Source of the DNA: Citricoccus zhacaiensis
Lineage (GTDB): Bacteria > Actinomycetota > Actinomycetes > Actinomycetales > Micrococcaceae
Length of the DNA stretch: 64,000 bases
Reading direction: 5' to 3'
Assembly (NCBI RefSeq): GCF_014645315.1
Contig: NZ_BMLQ01000005.1
Location: 272,590 to 336,589 of the forward strand
The position numbers and the translations under genes are program-made. The notes under the pieces were generated by a model. That model saw only the letters and a list, made by a program, of their open reading frames with translations, made no database searches and was not told the origin of the DNA. Positions 1 to 9,653 of this stretch are shown one piece after another. Each line of letters starts with the position of its first letter. Position 1 is the first letter of the stretch.

Positions 1-376
1 CGGCGATCACGCCGTCCACCTGGTTGGAGTCCAGGGCCTGCAGCGCGGCGTTGAAGCCGAGCGAGCGCCACTCGACCTCGAAGCCCTGGTCCTCGGCGAT
101 CGCCTCCATGAGGTCGATGTCGATGCCGACCAGGTCGCCGCCCTGGCGGAACTCGAAGGGCGCGAAGGTGGTGTCCGTGCCGATGACGTAGGTCTCGCCG
201 GTGCCGCCGGCCTCGGAACCACTGGCCTCGGTCCCAGCGGCGGTGACCGGCGTGGTGGCCGGGCCGTCCGTCCCGGAGGCGGTGGCTGCGGGGGCGAGGC
301 CGAGCAGCAGCACCCCCAACGTGGCGAACGCCGCGAGGAGGGCCCTCACGGCGGTCCTGAATCGGGTCTCTCTCAC
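1..376 (-). CDS. Amino-acid-type ABC transporter substrate-binding protein (N-terminal part, cut by window edge)
   Basis: Reading the minus strand from GTG at 376-374 gives 125 codons that run off the left edge. An AAGGGA ribosome site lies 7-10 bases upstream. The first ~32 residues are a Sec signal peptide (basic start, then a long Ala/Leu/Val core ending near APAATA). After a Gly/Thr/Ser/Pro-rich linker come YVIGTDTTFAPFEF and GIDIDLMEAIAE, the opening of bacterial solute-binding family 3, which binds polar amino acids outside the membrane and hands them to an ABC permease. No lipobox Cys is visible, so it may be secreted free or anchored in another way. The permease and ATPase, if present, lie beyond the left edge. 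Ligand not determinable. Confidence 0.85.
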   Translation of the reverse strand, partial: MRETRFRTAVRALLAAFATLGVLLLGLAPAATASGTDGPATTPVTAAGTEASGSEAGGTGETYVIGTDTTFAPFEFRQGGDLVGIDIDLMEAIAEDQGFEVEWRSLGFNAALQALDSNQVDGVIA

Positions 377-707
377 GAGGATGTCCCTTCGAATGGTGGA
401 GTGGCGGAGTGATGACGTGTGGTGCCACGGGACAGCGCTGAGTCGACGGCGCTGTGCGCGGTGACCCCGGCCACGGTCTGGTCGGTAGCTTACCCTTCCG
501 TAACTTGAGCCCCGGGAGGAACACCGCCGCCTCAGGGCACGCATCAAGACGTCCGGGTGCTCGGAAACCGACGGCAGAACGGCATCTGATCGGAATAGAA
601 AACACCGTTATGAGCAAATGAAAGTCAGTCATCAGGGGACAATTCCTTTCGAATATGCGACTCTTGGATTTCCTTAGCACCGCACCTACGAGCACTCGAG
701 ACCCGGC
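377..707. other. Intergenic region between divergent genes
   Basis: This 331-base gap separates the solute-binding protein (minus) from the LuxR-type regulator (plus) and so must carry two divergent promoters. A perfect 7-bp inverted repeat, ACAGCGC at 432-438 and GCGCTGT at 449-455, lies upstream of the binding-protein gene and could be an operator or a small hairpin. The part from about 585 to 675 is clearly richer in A/T than its surroundings, as expected of a promoter zone for the plus-strand gene. I see no convincing gene or RNA here. Confidence 0.4.
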
Positions 708-3113
708 ATGCCAGACCCCTCCTCGACGTTCCCATCCCTGGCCGACTCCGCGTCACAGACCCACCCCGCCCTCGACCGGTTCCTGGCCCTGCCCCATTCC
801 GGCGAGCGGATCCTGGTGGTCGATGCGCCCCCGTGTACGGGGGCGCAACGGTTCGCCCACGGCTGGGCGGAACGCCCGGACCGGGTGCTCCGCTGGGAGC
901 CGCAGCAGGCCCGCTGGACGAACGGCCACGAGGTCATCAGCCGGGTGGGAGCGCTCCTGGAGGAGGACGACGCCGGCCGCGTCGCCGTCGTCGCCGGCCC
1001 GGGGGCCCCGGTGGGTCACCTGGCCGCCGCCTTCCCGGTGCGGACCGTCAAGGTCCGGGACATGCTCCTGACGGAGGCCGAGATCCGCGCTCTGGCCTCA
1101 CAGCTGCTGACACAGGCGAGGGCCAGCACGGGCACCGGGGGTGACCGGCAGGATCTCCCACCTCCGCCGCTGCCACTGACGCCGCAGCGGATCCACCGGC
1201 TCACGGGCGGCTGGCTCGTCCCGGCCACCATCCTCATGGCCGATCCACGGGGCTTCCAGGCGGCCGAACGGTCCCTGTACTCGGGCCTCCGGCAATGGCT
1301 TCACCCGCGGGATGCGGACGGCAGCTTCGGCCAGGTCGCGTACCTGCCGGCATTGACAGAACAGGTCATCGAGTATTTCAACCCGCGCGGGCTGGGGCCG
1401 ATGCCCAGCATGCGGGAGCTCGAGGCCCTGGGACTGATCGTCCGGGACACCACCAGTGGATGGTTCATGCCCCCGCTGGTCCGCAACTGCCTGCGCGATT
1501 CCATGGAGGAGGACCACCCGCGCCTGGTTCCGGAGCTGCTCCGGGCCGCTGAGGAGGCGTTGTCCGCGGCCGGAGAGGTCGAGGCAGCCGTCGGACTGGC
1601 GGTCCGCGGCCGGGCCTGGAGGCGGCTGTGGGACCTGTTGCTGGAGTACTGGCCGGACCTCTATGTGCAGAATGCACCCGCCCTGGCAGCAGCGGTCAAA
1701 TACGTGCCCCGGGTGGACCTGGGCGGGATGGACGCCACCGGACTCCTCTCCCGCCTGCTGTCCGCCACCAATGCGGACACCATCCGGTTCTCACCCTCAG
1801 CCGGCCCGCCGGACCACGCCAGGGATGCGGTGGCCCGTCAGCTCCGTACCACCACGGCCAAGCTGTACCGCAGGCCGGACCAGCAGGCCCTGACCCTGGG
1901 CATGATCGAGGCGAGTCACCTGCGCCAGTCCGGGCTCTTCGACGAGTCTGCCGAGGCCGTAGTCCGGCTCCAGGAGGCCTTGGGCGTGGCGCTGGGCTTC
2001 CGCCGGGTCCGGCCCGTGATGACCGCGGTGGTGGAGCTGCAGGCCGGCATCTCCCTGCACCTGGCGGACCGGCTCCCGGAGGCCAAAGCCGCCTATGAGG
2101 CGGCCTACCACTGGGCCGAGCACGGCGGCGTGGACTTCGTGCTGGCAGACGCCGCCGGCAAGCTGGCCCTCCTGTGCGCTCAGCAGGGGAACACGGCCCC
2201 CGCCCGGGAGTGGCTGGCGAAGGTGGACGAGCCCTTCGCCCGGCTGAAGTGGGGCCGGTCCCTGGTCGGCTTCGCGGCTGAGCTCGCCCGCGTCCACATC
2301 GCGTTGACCGAGGTGGACCTGCCCGCCGCGCGGGCCGTCCTGGACCGGCTGCCCGCCGAACCGGACACGGACGAATTCTGGGCCAGCCACGCCGCATTGC
2401 TGGCCCGGGTGGCCAACCACGCCGCCCGCAGCGACGAGGCGGCCCAGCGGGTGACCGAATGGCGCCGCGAACGGCCCTCCGCCGCGCAATCACCGCTGGC
2501 GGAACGGCTCTTCGCGGAGGCCTTCCTCGCTGCCCGGATGGGCACCGGGGACCGCACCGAGATGCCCGGGTGGGATCAGCATCAGTCACTCGCGAACCTG
2601 GAGGCCTTGCGGTGCCTGCTGGACGACAATCCGGATGGCGCCCTGCGGGCCCTGCGCCTGCCGGTGCGGACGGGCCAGCGCCACCGGAACAAGGCCGCGA
2701 TCATCGGCGTGCTGGCCCTCAGCGGCGCCACACCGGACACTGTGGACGACTTCGTGGTGCAACGGCTGGCCACCATCCATCGCCACGGCGGCGAGCTCGA
2801 GGACCTGGCGGCCTTTCACCTGCTCGGGTGGACCCCGGTCTTCCGGGCGGCGGAGATGCTCGACGAGGCCGAAGCGGCCAGGCTGGCCCGGCTGCCCACG
2901 CCCACCCTCACCGTCCCTTCCGCACCGGTGCTGACGCCGCGGGAACGCGAGGTGCTCCAGTCCCTGCGGGCGGGCATGTCCCGGCGGGAGATGGCGAGGA
3001 GAACCTACCGGTCCGAGAACACCATCAAGGGCCAGATCCGCAGCCTGTACGCCAAGCTTGGCGCCTCCAATGCGGCGGAGGCCGTGGAACGGGCGCGCCA
3101 CTTCGGTCTCTGA
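708..3113 (+). CDS. LuxR-family transcriptional regulator, large MalT/LAL-like (paralog 1)
   Basis: 801-aa protein ending in a LuxR/GerE helix-turn-helix (about residues 740-801: LTPREREVLQSLRAG, then SENTIKGQIRSLYAKLGAS). The N-terminus has a nucleotide-binding-like segment (VVDAPPCTGAQRF, about 37-49) in which the P-loop Lys is missing, so ATP binding is doubtful. The middle (about 370-640) is helical and TPR-like, as in MalT/LAL regulators. It is followed after 38 bases by the type III PKS, with a second regulator of the same build downstream at 5179-7551, so it is probably the pathway-specific activator. The start is the only plausible ATG, but its ribosome site is weak. The inducer is unknown. 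Confidence 0.85.
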   Translation: MPDPSSTFPSLADSASQTHPALDRFLALPHSGERILVVDAPPCTGAQRFAHGWAERPDRVLRWEPQQARWTNGHEVISRVGALLEEDDAGRVAVVAGPGAPVGHLAAAFPVRTVKVRDMLLTEAEIRALASQLLTQARASTGTGGDRQDLPPPPLPLTPQRIHRLTGGWLVPATILMADPRGFQAAERSLYSGLRQWLHPRDADGSFGQVAYLPALTEQVIEYFNPRGLGPMPSMRELEALGLIVRDTTSGWFMPPLVRNCLRDSMEEDHPRLVPELLRAAEEALSAAGEVEAAVGLAVRGRAWRRLWDLLLEYWPDLYVQNAPALAAAVKYVPRVDLGGMDATGLLSRLLSATNADTIRFSPSAGPPDHARDAVARQLRTTTAKLYRRPDQQALTLGMIEASHLRQSGLFDESAEAVVRLQEALGVALGFRRVRPVMTAVVELQAGISLHLADRLPEAKAAYEAAYHWAEHGGVDFVLADAAGKLALLCAQQGNTAPAREWLAKVDEPFARLKWGRSLVGFAAELARVHIALTEVDLPAARAVLDRLPAEPDTDEFWASHAALLARVANHAARSDEAAQRVTEWRRERPSAAQSPLAERLFAEAFLAARMGTGDRTEMPGWDQHQSLANLEALRCLLDDNPDGALRALRLPVRTGQRHRNKAAIIGVLALSGATPDTVDDFVVQRLATIHRHGGELEDLAAFHLLGWTPVFRAAEMLDEAEAARLARLPTPTLTVPSAPVLTPREREVLQSLRAGMSRREMARRTYRSENTIKGQIRSLYAKLGASNAAEAVERARHFGL

Positions 3114-3151
3114 CGGTTGTCCCCACCGGCCCCGTCCCCACACAATGAGGC

Positions 3152-4330
3152 ATGACCGCCCTGCTCAGATCGCTGCACACCGCCGTTCCACCCACCGTGC
3201 TGTATCAGGAGGAGGTGCGTGACGTGCTGGCCGCGCAGCCCGGGTTGAGCCGGCTGGGCACCCGGTTGGTCACGGCGGCGTTCAACGCCTCGGGCATCGA
3301 GCGTAGACACACGGTCGTGGAGGAATGGCAGGACGGAGGCCGCGGCACCGGCGGCGGTGCCGGAATCTTCTTCGACCCCGAGACCGGCCACATCCTCAAC
3401 CCCAGCACCGGGGTCCGCAACACGGTCTTCACCGATCACGCCAACGACCTCTACGAGCGGGCTGCCCGGGGTGCGCTCGAGGGCTGCCCCGACGTGGGCC
3501 CCGAGGACGTCACCCACGTCATCACCGTCTCCTGCACGGGCTTCTTCTCTCCGGGCCCCGACTACCAGCTGGTCCGCCGCCTCGGTCTGGCCGCCACCAC
3601 CAAGCGCATCCACCTGGGGTTCATGGGCTGCTACGCCGCCATCCCGGCCCTGCGCGAGGCCGCGGCGCTGTGCGAGGCGGACCCGGCCGCCGTCGTGCTG
3701 GTGGTCAGTGCCGAGCTGTGCACCGTGCACGTCCGCGTGGCCAACGACCAGGACACCATCGTGGGGGCCTCGCTGTTCTCGGACGGGGCGGGCGCCGCGA
3801 TCGTGACGGGGGAGACAGCGGAGGCGAGAGAGGGATCGGCCGCCAGCCGGACGCCGGCCCTGCGGCTGGACGGCTTCGCCACGGTGCTGACGCCGGTGGG
3901 GGAGGAGGCCATGGCGTGGAACATCGGCGATCACGGCTTCGAGATGATCCTGGGCACCTATGTCCCGCACATCATCGACGAGCACATCACCGGCGCCCTC
4001 GAGCCCCTGCTGGCCGCCGAACCCGAGCTGGCCGCACGCCCCTACGCGGAGCTGGAGCACTGGGCCATCCACCCCGGCGGGCGCAGCATCCTGGACAAGG
4101 TGCAGGCCCGGCTGGAACTGACTGACGCCCAGCTCGCACCGGCCCGGGACACCCTGCGGGACTACGGCAACATGTCCAGCGCCACCGTCCTGTTCGTGCT
4201 GAAGCACCTGCTGTACGGCACCGATGGCACCGAACCCGCCGCTGAGGGGGAGCGGGTCTGCGCCATGGCTTTCGGGCCCGGGTTGACCGTGGAGTCGGCT
4301 CTGATGACGCGCGTCGGTGGGGCCGGTTGA
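3152..4330 (+). CDS. Type III polyketide synthase (chalcone/stilbene synthase family)
   Basis: 392-aa protein of normal family length with the full catalytic triad: Cys160 in GFMGCYAAIP, His307 in HWAIHPGG and Asn340 in DYGNMSSAT. Such homodimeric enzymes extend an acyl-CoA starter with malonyl-CoA and cyclise the product to a pyrone, resorcinol or phloroglucinol ring. The N-terminal ketosynthase half (about 1-230) and C-terminal half are both intact. The gene overlaps the following methyltransferase by 4 bases, so the two are translationally coupled. Together with the flavin monooxygenase downstream this resembles the gene content of phenolic-lipid clusters such as Streptomyces srsABC; starter and product cannot be read from the sequence. 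Confidence 0.93.
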   Translation: MTALLRSLHTAVPPTVLYQEEVRDVLAAQPGLSRLGTRLVTAAFNASGIERRHTVVEEWQDGGRGTGGGAGIFFDPETGHILNPSTGVRNTVFTDHANDLYERAARGALEGCPDVGPEDVTHVITVSCTGFFSPGPDYQLVRRLGLAATTKRIHLGFMGCYAAIPALREAAALCEADPAAVVLVVSAELCTVHVRVANDQDTIVGASLFSDGAGAAIVTGETAEAREGSAASRTPALRLDGFATVLTPVGEEAMAWNIGDHGFEMILGTYVPHIIDEHITGALEPLLAAEPELAARPYAELEHWAIHPGGRSILDKVQARLELTDAQLAPARDTLRDYGNMSSATVLFVLKHLLYGTDGTEPAAEGERVCAMAFGPGLTVESALMTRVGGAG

Positions 4331-5130
4331 GTAGGCCGGTACGGCCGCGCCGGTTGAGTGGGCCGGTCCCGGACCTGCGCACCCGCAGCCCGGAGGCCGT
4401 CGAGCAGATGGACTACCCGGACTGTGACCTTGAAGCGCTGCACCGTACCTACCGTGGCTTCGGCGTGGTCAACCCGGTGGTCGCCGGCTGGCAGCTGACC
4501 TACCGGCGCTGGATCCGCCCGCTGCTGGACCCGGCCCGCACCGTCACGGTTCTGGACATCGGCTCCGGCGGCGGGGACCGGCCCCGTGCCTTGGCGCGGC
4601 AGGCCCGGCGGGACGGCTTCCGCGTGAACATCACCGCCATTGATCCCGACGCGCGGGCCCACGCCTGGGCGACCGCGCGCCCCGCCGTGCCGGGGCTGGC
4701 CTTCCGCCGGGCCACCAGCGGGGATCTGGCGGCCGCCGGGGAGCGGTATGACGTGGTGGTGTCCAACCACCTGCTGCATCACCTGGACCCGGAATCGCTC
4801 GAAGGCCTGTTGGCCGACTCGGAGCGGCTGGCCGTGCACCGGGCCGTTCACTCAGATATCCGCCGCAGCCCCGCAGCCTACGCCCTCTTCTCGGCTGGGG
4901 CCGGCCTGGCAAGTCCGCTGTTCCCCGGCTCGTTCATCCGTCCGGACGGGCTCGCCTCGATCCGCCGCAGCTACACGCCGGATGAACTCGCCGCCGTGCT
5001 GCGCCCGGGCTGGCGGGTGCAGACGCAACTGCCCTGGCGGAACCTTGCGGTGTTCGAGGCCGGCTCCAGGCACCACACCGTAGGCAGATCCGGTCAGACC
5101 CCCGGCCATGGTCCCGCATCAGGCCCATGA
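4327..5130 (+). CDS. Class I SAM-dependent methyltransferase of the polyketide locus
   Basis: 267 aa from TTG 4327, which overlaps the PKS stop in the string TTGA. Motif I is VLDIGSGGGDRP (about 76-87) and the acidic ribose-binding residue follows in ITAIDPDA; a later strand contains VVVSNHLLHHLDP. This is the Rossmann-type methyltransferase fold. By position it probably methylates the product of the type III PKS or of the later hydroxylase. A second in-frame TTG at 4354 lies in an almost identical 20-base sequence (a 27-bp offset duplication), so the true start is uncertain. The fold differs from SrsB of Streptomyces, which is a membrane methyltransferase. Confidence 0.85.
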   Translation: MSRPVRPRRLSGPVPDLRTRSPEAVEQMDYPDCDLEALHRTYRGFGVVNPVVAGWQLTYRRWIRPLLDPARTVTVLDIGSGGGDRPRALARQARRDGFRVNITAIDPDARAHAWATARPAVPGLAFRRATSGDLAAAGERYDVVVSNHLLHHLDPESLEGLLADSERLAVHRAVHSDIRRSPAAYALFSAGAGLASPLFPGSFIRPDGLASIRRSYTPDELAAVLRPGWRVQTQLPWRNLAVFEAGSRHHTVGRSGQTPGHGPASGP

Positions 5131-5141
5131 CTAGCCCCGTA

Positions 5142-5147
5142 TAGGAT
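5142..5147 (+). promoter_or_regulatory. Likely -10 element for the second LuxR regulator
   Basis: TAGGAT sits 31 bases before the ATG at 5179. A transcript starting near 5154 would have a leader of about 25 bases carrying GAGGGGAG at 5164-5171, 7 bases before that ATG. This combination is the main reason for choosing 5179 over the in-frame ATGs at 5146 and 5155. No -35 box is obvious. Confidence 0.4.
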
Positions 5148-5178
5148 GACGGCCATGACGAGCGAGGGGAGCGCACGG

Positions 5179-7551
5179 ATGGAACGTCATGAGGTCCTTG
5201 ACCCGCGGCGCGGCCCTGCCGACGAAACATCCATCGACGCGACACACCCGGCGCTGGGACGATTCCTCGCCCGCCCGGACAGCCGTGAACGGCTCCTGAT
5301 CCTGCAGGCGCCGGGAGGGACCGGCCGGCATCGGTTCGCCAGCGGTTGGCTCACAGCGGGAGGCGAGATTCCTGGAGCTGACGAGTCCAGCGTCAGTTCC
5401 CGCATCCTTGACTGGGAGCACGCCGCCGGTGAGCCCCAGGCGTTCATCGAGCTGGTGGGCAACCTGCTGGCCGATCCGCACGGGGGCCGGGTCGCCGTCG
5501 TCGCCGGACCGACCGTCCCGGTGCACCGGCTGGCCGCCTCCCATGCGTGCGCGATGGCCGGGCCGCGCGCCGTGATACTCACCCATCAGGAGGTCGCCGG
5601 GCTCGGTGGCCCGGACGCCACCGCGCGCGCGTTTGCCGCGGCCGGCGGCTGGCTGGGCGCCGTGGAGGTGCTGCTGGCGGATCCGGACAATCTGGAGGGA
5701 GCGCAGTCCGCGCTGCTCTCCCCGCTGCTGCGCTGGCTCGCCGACCGGGATCCGGAGAGACTGGCCGCGGCCACCGCCTTCCTGCCCGCCTTCTCCCAGC
5801 AGACGCTGGAGGCGTTCAGCCCGGATCTGCCCGGAGCCCTGCCGACGGTGGAGGAGCTGCACGCGCTGGGACTGCTGAGCCGGGATGACCGGGGCGAATG
5901 GTTCATGCCGGCACTGGTGCGGAACCTGTTGCAGCAGGTGTTCCGGGACGAGGACCCGGACCGGGCGAGCGCTCTCAACGTGGCGGCGGCGCAGGCCCTG
6001 GCGGACACCGGAAGCGTGGAGCAGGCCATGGAGACCGCACTGCAGTCGCGATCCTGGAACCGGATCGCCGAGCTGATGCTCGAACACTGGGTGGATCTCT
6101 ACATCGCCAACGCGCAGCTGCTGGGCGAGTTCATGGCCCGGTTGCCCCGGTTCGTGCTGGAACGGGTAAACGCGATCGGGGTAGCCGCCCGGGTGGCGGC
6201 CGGTGCCGGGCCGGACCGGATGGTGTTCCTCCTGCCGAGCCTGGAACCGGACTACGCTCGGGATGAGACCGCCCACCGGCTCAAGAAGACCACCACGCGG
6301 CTGTACCGGGCGCCGGACACCTGGGCGCTGACCATGGGGATGCTCGAGCTGAGTCACCTGCGGCTGGCCGGGCACTTCGTGGAGTCCGGTCACGCCGCGC
6401 TACGACTGCGCCAGGCGCTGGAGAAGGTCACGACCCAGAGCGGGGTCCGGCCCGTGTTGGCCGGGTTCACTGAGCTGCAGGCCGGGATCTCGCTGCATCT
6501 CGCGGACCGACTGCCGGAGGCCCGGGCGGCCTTCGAGGCGGCCGCCTACTTGACCCGGGATGGCGTCAATGACTATGTGTATGCCGACGCCAGCGGCAAG
6601 CTCGCACTGCTCGCCGTGCACGAGGGGCACCCGGAGGCGGCCCGTGACTGGCTGGCCCGGCACGTCCAGCCGCTGTCCACCGTCAAATGGGGTCACCCGA
6701 TGGTGGCCCGCACTGGGATCCTGGCCCGGATCGAGCTGGCCCTGGCGGACCTGGACCTGGCCGGAGCTCGCGAGCAGTTGGACCTGCTGCCCGAGGACGT
6801 GGACACGGATGAGTACTGGTGCGCCCACGCCCGTGTGCTGGCCCTGGCCCAGACCCTTGGGGGCCAGCCGGACGCCGCCGCGAGCCTGGTGGTCGGTTGG
6901 CGGCAGGAGCGGCCCTACTCGGCGAGGGCCCCACTGGCAGAACGGCTGCTGACGGAGGTCTTCCACCTGGCCCAGCATGTCACCGGGGAGAACCCTCCTG
7001 TCCCGCACTGGGAGAGTAGCCCCAGCCTGGCGAATCTGGAGGCCTTGCGCTGCCTGCGCACCGGAAACCCGGACGAGGCCGTGCGTGTCCTGTACCGGCC
7101 CGTGCGCACCGGGAGCCGTAACCTCGCCGTCGCCGATCTGCTGGGCGTGCTCGCGCGCACCGGGGCCCTCCCGGAGACAGCGGACGAGCACGTGCTCGGC
7201 GCCGTGGCCGAGGCACGGGCCAGGGGCGCGGCGCTCGCGGATCTGGCCGGACTGCACCAGTTGGGGTGGACCCCTGTGCTCCACGCCGCCGGTGTCCTGG
7301 ACCAAGACGATGTCACCCGGCTGGAATCGACCGGGATGACGGTCACGTCCCTGAGCCCCCGCCCGGAGCTGACCCAACGGGAGCAGTCGGTCCTGGACCT
7401 GTTGCGGCAGGGCATGACCCGGCGGCAGATGGCCCAGACCACCTTCCGCTCGGAGAACACCATCAAGGCGCAGCTGAGCAGCCTGTACGCCAAGCTGGGT
7501 GCCGCCAGTGCGGCGGAGGCGCTGCAACAGGCCCGCCACTACGGACTCTGA
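5179..7551 (+). CDS. LuxR-family transcriptional regulator, large MalT/LAL-like (paralog 2)
   Basis: 790-aa paralog of the 708-3113 regulator, collinear along its length: THPALGRFLARPDS near the start, a P-loop remnant (APGGTGRHRF, with Lys replaced by Arg), ELQAGISLHLADRLPEA in the helical middle and a LuxR HTH at the C-terminus (ELTQREQSVLDLLRQG, then SENTIKAQLSSLYAKLG). The start follows a strong GAGGGGAG ribosome site; upstream in-frame ATGs at 5146 and 5155 lack one. It lies between the methyltransferase and the flavin monooxygenase (13-base gap to the latter), so the biosynthetic genes and the two regulators are interleaved. Possible roles are co-activator, heteromeric partner or product sensor; the sequence does not decide. 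Confidence 0.85.
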   Translation: MERHEVLDPRRGPADETSIDATHPALGRFLARPDSRERLLILQAPGGTGRHRFASGWLTAGGEIPGADESSVSSRILDWEHAAGEPQAFIELVGNLLADPHGGRVAVVAGPTVPVHRLAASHACAMAGPRAVILTHQEVAGLGGPDATARAFAAAGGWLGAVEVLLADPDNLEGAQSALLSPLLRWLADRDPERLAAATAFLPAFSQQTLEAFSPDLPGALPTVEELHALGLLSRDDRGEWFMPALVRNLLQQVFRDEDPDRASALNVAAAQALADTGSVEQAMETALQSRSWNRIAELMLEHWVDLYIANAQLLGEFMARLPRFVLERVNAIGVAARVAAGAGPDRMVFLLPSLEPDYARDETAHRLKKTTTRLYRAPDTWALTMGMLELSHLRLAGHFVESGHAALRLRQALEKVTTQSGVRPVLAGFTELQAGISLHLADRLPEARAAFEAAAYLTRDGVNDYVYADASGKLALLAVHEGHPEAARDWLARHVQPLSTVKWGHPMVARTGILARIELALADLDLAGAREQLDLLPEDVDTDEYWCAHARVLALAQTLGGQPDAAASLVVGWRQERPYSARAPLAERLLTEVFHLAQHVTGENPPVPHWESSPSLANLEALRCLRTGNPDEAVRVLYRPVRTGSRNLAVADLLGVLARTGALPETADEHVLGAVAEARARGAALADLAGLHQLGWTPVLHAAGVLDQDDVTRLESTGMTVTSLSPRPELTQREQSVLDLLRQGMTRRQMAQTTFRSENTIKAQLSSLYAKLGAASAAEALQQARHYGL

Positions 7552-7564
7552 GCCGGGAACCCGG

Positions 7565-8848
7565 ATGGAACGCACGGAAGTCCTCATCGTCGGGGCCGGC
7601 CCCGTCGGCCTGTTCCTCGCCGGACTCCTCGCGGCCCGGGGCGTGGACGTGGCTGTGCTGGAGCGCCGCGAGCACCCTCCCGAGCACTCGAGGGCCATCG
7701 GCCTGCATCCGCCGGCCCTGGAGGCGCTCGCGGTCCTGGGCCTGGACCGGGCCGCCGTGGCTGAAGGCATCACGGTGCGCCGCGGGGTCGGCTACGGGGA
7801 CGGGCGGTTGCTGGGCGAGATCACCTTCGATCGCGCCCATCCGCGGTACCCGTTCGTCCTGACCCTGCCGCAGTCACGGACCGAGCAGCTGCTGGCCGAG
7901 CACCTCGAGCGGCTCGTCCCCGGTGCCGTGCACCGCGGCGTCGAGGTCGTGGCGGTCAAGGACCACGACGCCGGCGCTCCGGTTCTCGTGACCGCGCGGA
8001 CGGTGCAGGGGGAGACCCGCCACTGGTCGGCCCGGGTGGTAGTGGGCGCCGACGGCGCCCACAGCACGGTGCGGTGGCTGGCCGGCATCGGCGTGGACCG
8101 GCGGGACTGGGGAGACAGCTACCTCATGGGGGATTTCGCGGACACCGCATCGGCAGGTCCTGCTGCACCCGTCGCTGAGCCGGACGCCGATTCGGTGGCT
8201 GGGCCGGCCGCTGACTCGGCGGCTGGGGCGACCGCTGACCGAACCGCGGTGATTCACCTGCATCGGCACGGCGTGGTCGAGTCCTTTCCGCTGCCCGGCG
8301 GTCAGCGCCGCTGGGTGGTGCACACCGGCCGGCAGCAGCGGCCGGAGAGTGTTGGGGGCCTGGTGGCGTTGGTCCGCGAACGCCGGGGTGAGCGCCGGGG
8401 TGAGAACGCGTCGGAACTACCGGGCCTACCGGAAGTACCGGAACTGCCTGACGCCGCGACGGCCACCATGATCAGCGCCTTCACGGTGTACCGGCAGCTG
8501 GCCCGCCGGATGGTGGCGGGCCGGACGGTGGTCATCGGTGATGCGGCGCATGCGATCAGCCCGATCGGCGGCCAGGGCATGACCGTGGGCTGGTTGGACG
8601 CACTCGCCCTCGCGCCTCTGCTGAGCGGGTTATCCGAGGGGCCCTCGGACTTCGCGTCCTTCGAGCGGGACCGGCTCCGCGCCGCGCGTCGGGCCGCCCG
8701 GATGGCGGAGGTGAACATGGTGCTGGGGCGCCCGCTGTGGGCCGGGGTCCGCCGTGGACGTGACACCCTGGCCCGAGCCGCCCTGGCCACACCAGCCAAG
8801 TACCATCTGGCGCGGCTCTATTCGATGGGAGGGGTGATCCAACGGTGA
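7565..8848 (+). CDS. FAD-dependent aromatic monooxygenase (PheA/TfdB type)
   Basis: 427 aa with all three flavoprotein hydroxylase signatures: [11 protein letters not shown] at 10-20 (FAD ADP-binding Rossmann), [10 protein letters not shown] at 161-170 (DG motif) and [15 protein letters not shown] at about 324-338 (GD motif binding the FAD ribityl). Such enzymes hydroxylate phenolic rings with NAD(P)H and O2, which fits tailoring of a type III polyketide, possibly to a quinone. An Ala/Pro/Asp-rich low-complexity insert (about 193-225) and a second loop (about 272-298, GERRGE and [11 protein letters not shown]) interrupt the substrate domain and look like strain-specific expansions. The stop overlaps the next start in GTGA. 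Confidence 0.9.
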   Translation: MERTEVLIVGAGPVGLFLAGLLAARGVDVAVLERREHPPEHSRAIGLHPPALEALAVLGLDRAAVAEGITVRRGVGYGDGRLLGEITFDRAHPRYPFVLTLPQSRTEQLLAEHLERLVPGAVHRGVEVVAVKDHDAGAPVLVTARTVQGETRHWSARVVVGADGAHSTVRWLAGIGVDRRDWGDSYLMGDFADTASAGPAAPVAEPDADSVAGPAADSAAGATADRTAVIHLHRHGVVESFPLPGGQRRWVVHTGRQQRPESVGGLVALVRERRGERRGENASELPGLPEVPELPDAATATMISAFTVYRQLARRMVAGRTVVIGDAAHAISPIGGQGMTVGWLDALALAPLLSGLSEGPSDFASFERDRLRAARRAARMAEVNMVLGRPLWAGVRRGRDTLARAALATPAKYHLARLYSMGGVIQR

Positions 8849-9594
8849 CCCTGGGGCTCGTGTTCGCTGCCGTGGCCGCCATCCTGGTCGGCTCGACGCT
8901 GCAGCGGCTCTCCGGAACTGGGGTGGGGCTGGTGGTGGCACCTGTGCTGGCCCTGCTGATGGGGCCGGCGCTCGGGGTCTTCGTGACGAACTCGACCACG
9001 GTGGTCTCCGGCTTCCTCATCATGCTGGCCGTGATCAGAGACGTGGACTGGAAGCGCTACCTGCTGTTCCTGCCCATGGCCTTGCTGGGCGCGGTCCCGG
9101 CGGCCTTCATGGTGCGGGAACTCGATGCGGCGTGGCTGAACATCGTCATCGGCGCGGTGGTGCTGGTGGCCCTGGCCCTGACCTTCGGGACGCCGTCCGT
9201 GCCCAGGATCCGCTCGGGATTCCTGACCGCCGCCGCCGGAGCGGTGGGAGGATTCCTCAACACCAGTGCCGGCGTGGCAGCACCGGCCATGGTGATGTAC
9301 TCGAGGTTCGCCCGCTGGGACCAGCGGTCCTTCGCCGCCACCATGCAACCGACGTTCATGACCATGGGGATCTTCTCGGTGGCGACGAAGCTGGCGGTGG
9401 GCGCCACCACGTTCGACCAGCTCCCGCCGTGGTGGCTGTTCCCGATCATCGTGGTCACCGTGGTGGTCGGCATCCGGCTGGGTGCCTGGCTGGCCGGGAA
9501 GGTCTCGCTGGGAACCGCGCGGACGGTGGCCATCACCCTGGCCGGCCTCGGTGGTGCCGTGGCCGTGGTCCGGGGTCTGCTGATGCTGGCCTGA
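8845..9594 (+). CDS. TauE/SafE (TSUP) family membrane transporter
   Basis: 249-aa, very hydrophobic protein with about eight membrane segments in two similar halves, as in the TSUP/sulfite exporter TauE family. It starts at GTG 8845, overlapping the monooxygenase stop by 4 bases, and is therefore co-translated with the polyketide genes. Family members export sulfur-containing or organic anions. The sequence does not reveal the substrate; the overlap suggests, by inference only, a role in exporting the polyketide product or an anion linked to its synthesis. It could equally be an ordinary TSUP protein that happens to end the operon. Confidence 0.85.
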   Translation: MTLGLVFAAVAAILVGSTLQRLSGTGVGLVVAPVLALLMGPALGVFVTNSTTVVSGFLIMLAVIRDVDWKRYLLFLPMALLGAVPAAFMVRELDAAWLNIVIGAVVLVALALTFGTPSVPRIRSGFLTAAAGAVGGFLNTSAGVAAPAMVMYSRFARWDQRSFAATMQPTFMTMGIFSVATKLAVGATTFDQLPPWWLFPIIVVTVVVGIRLGAWLAGKVSLGTARTVAITLAGLGGAVAVVRGLLMLA

Positions 9595-9639
9595 CGGAAC
9601 TGAGCCACGCCGTGGCGAGGATTATCGAGTCAGGGGGCA

Positions 9640-9645
9640 TAGAAT
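9640..9645 (+). promoter_or_regulatory. -10 element of glmM, leaderless configuration
   Basis: TAGAAT ends 8 bases before the glmM ATG at 9654, and no ribosome site is present between them. This spacing would place transcription initiation at or next to the start codon, that is, a leaderless mRNA, which is common in Actinobacteria. No -35 box is recognisable. Confidence 0.45.
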
Positions 9646-9653
9646 CCACGGTG

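Noticed and set aside
9132..9653. Extension of glmM upstream by about 174 codons
   Set aside because: It overlaps the transporter gene in another frame and is not part of any phosphoglucosamine mutase; the -10 box fits the 9654 start.
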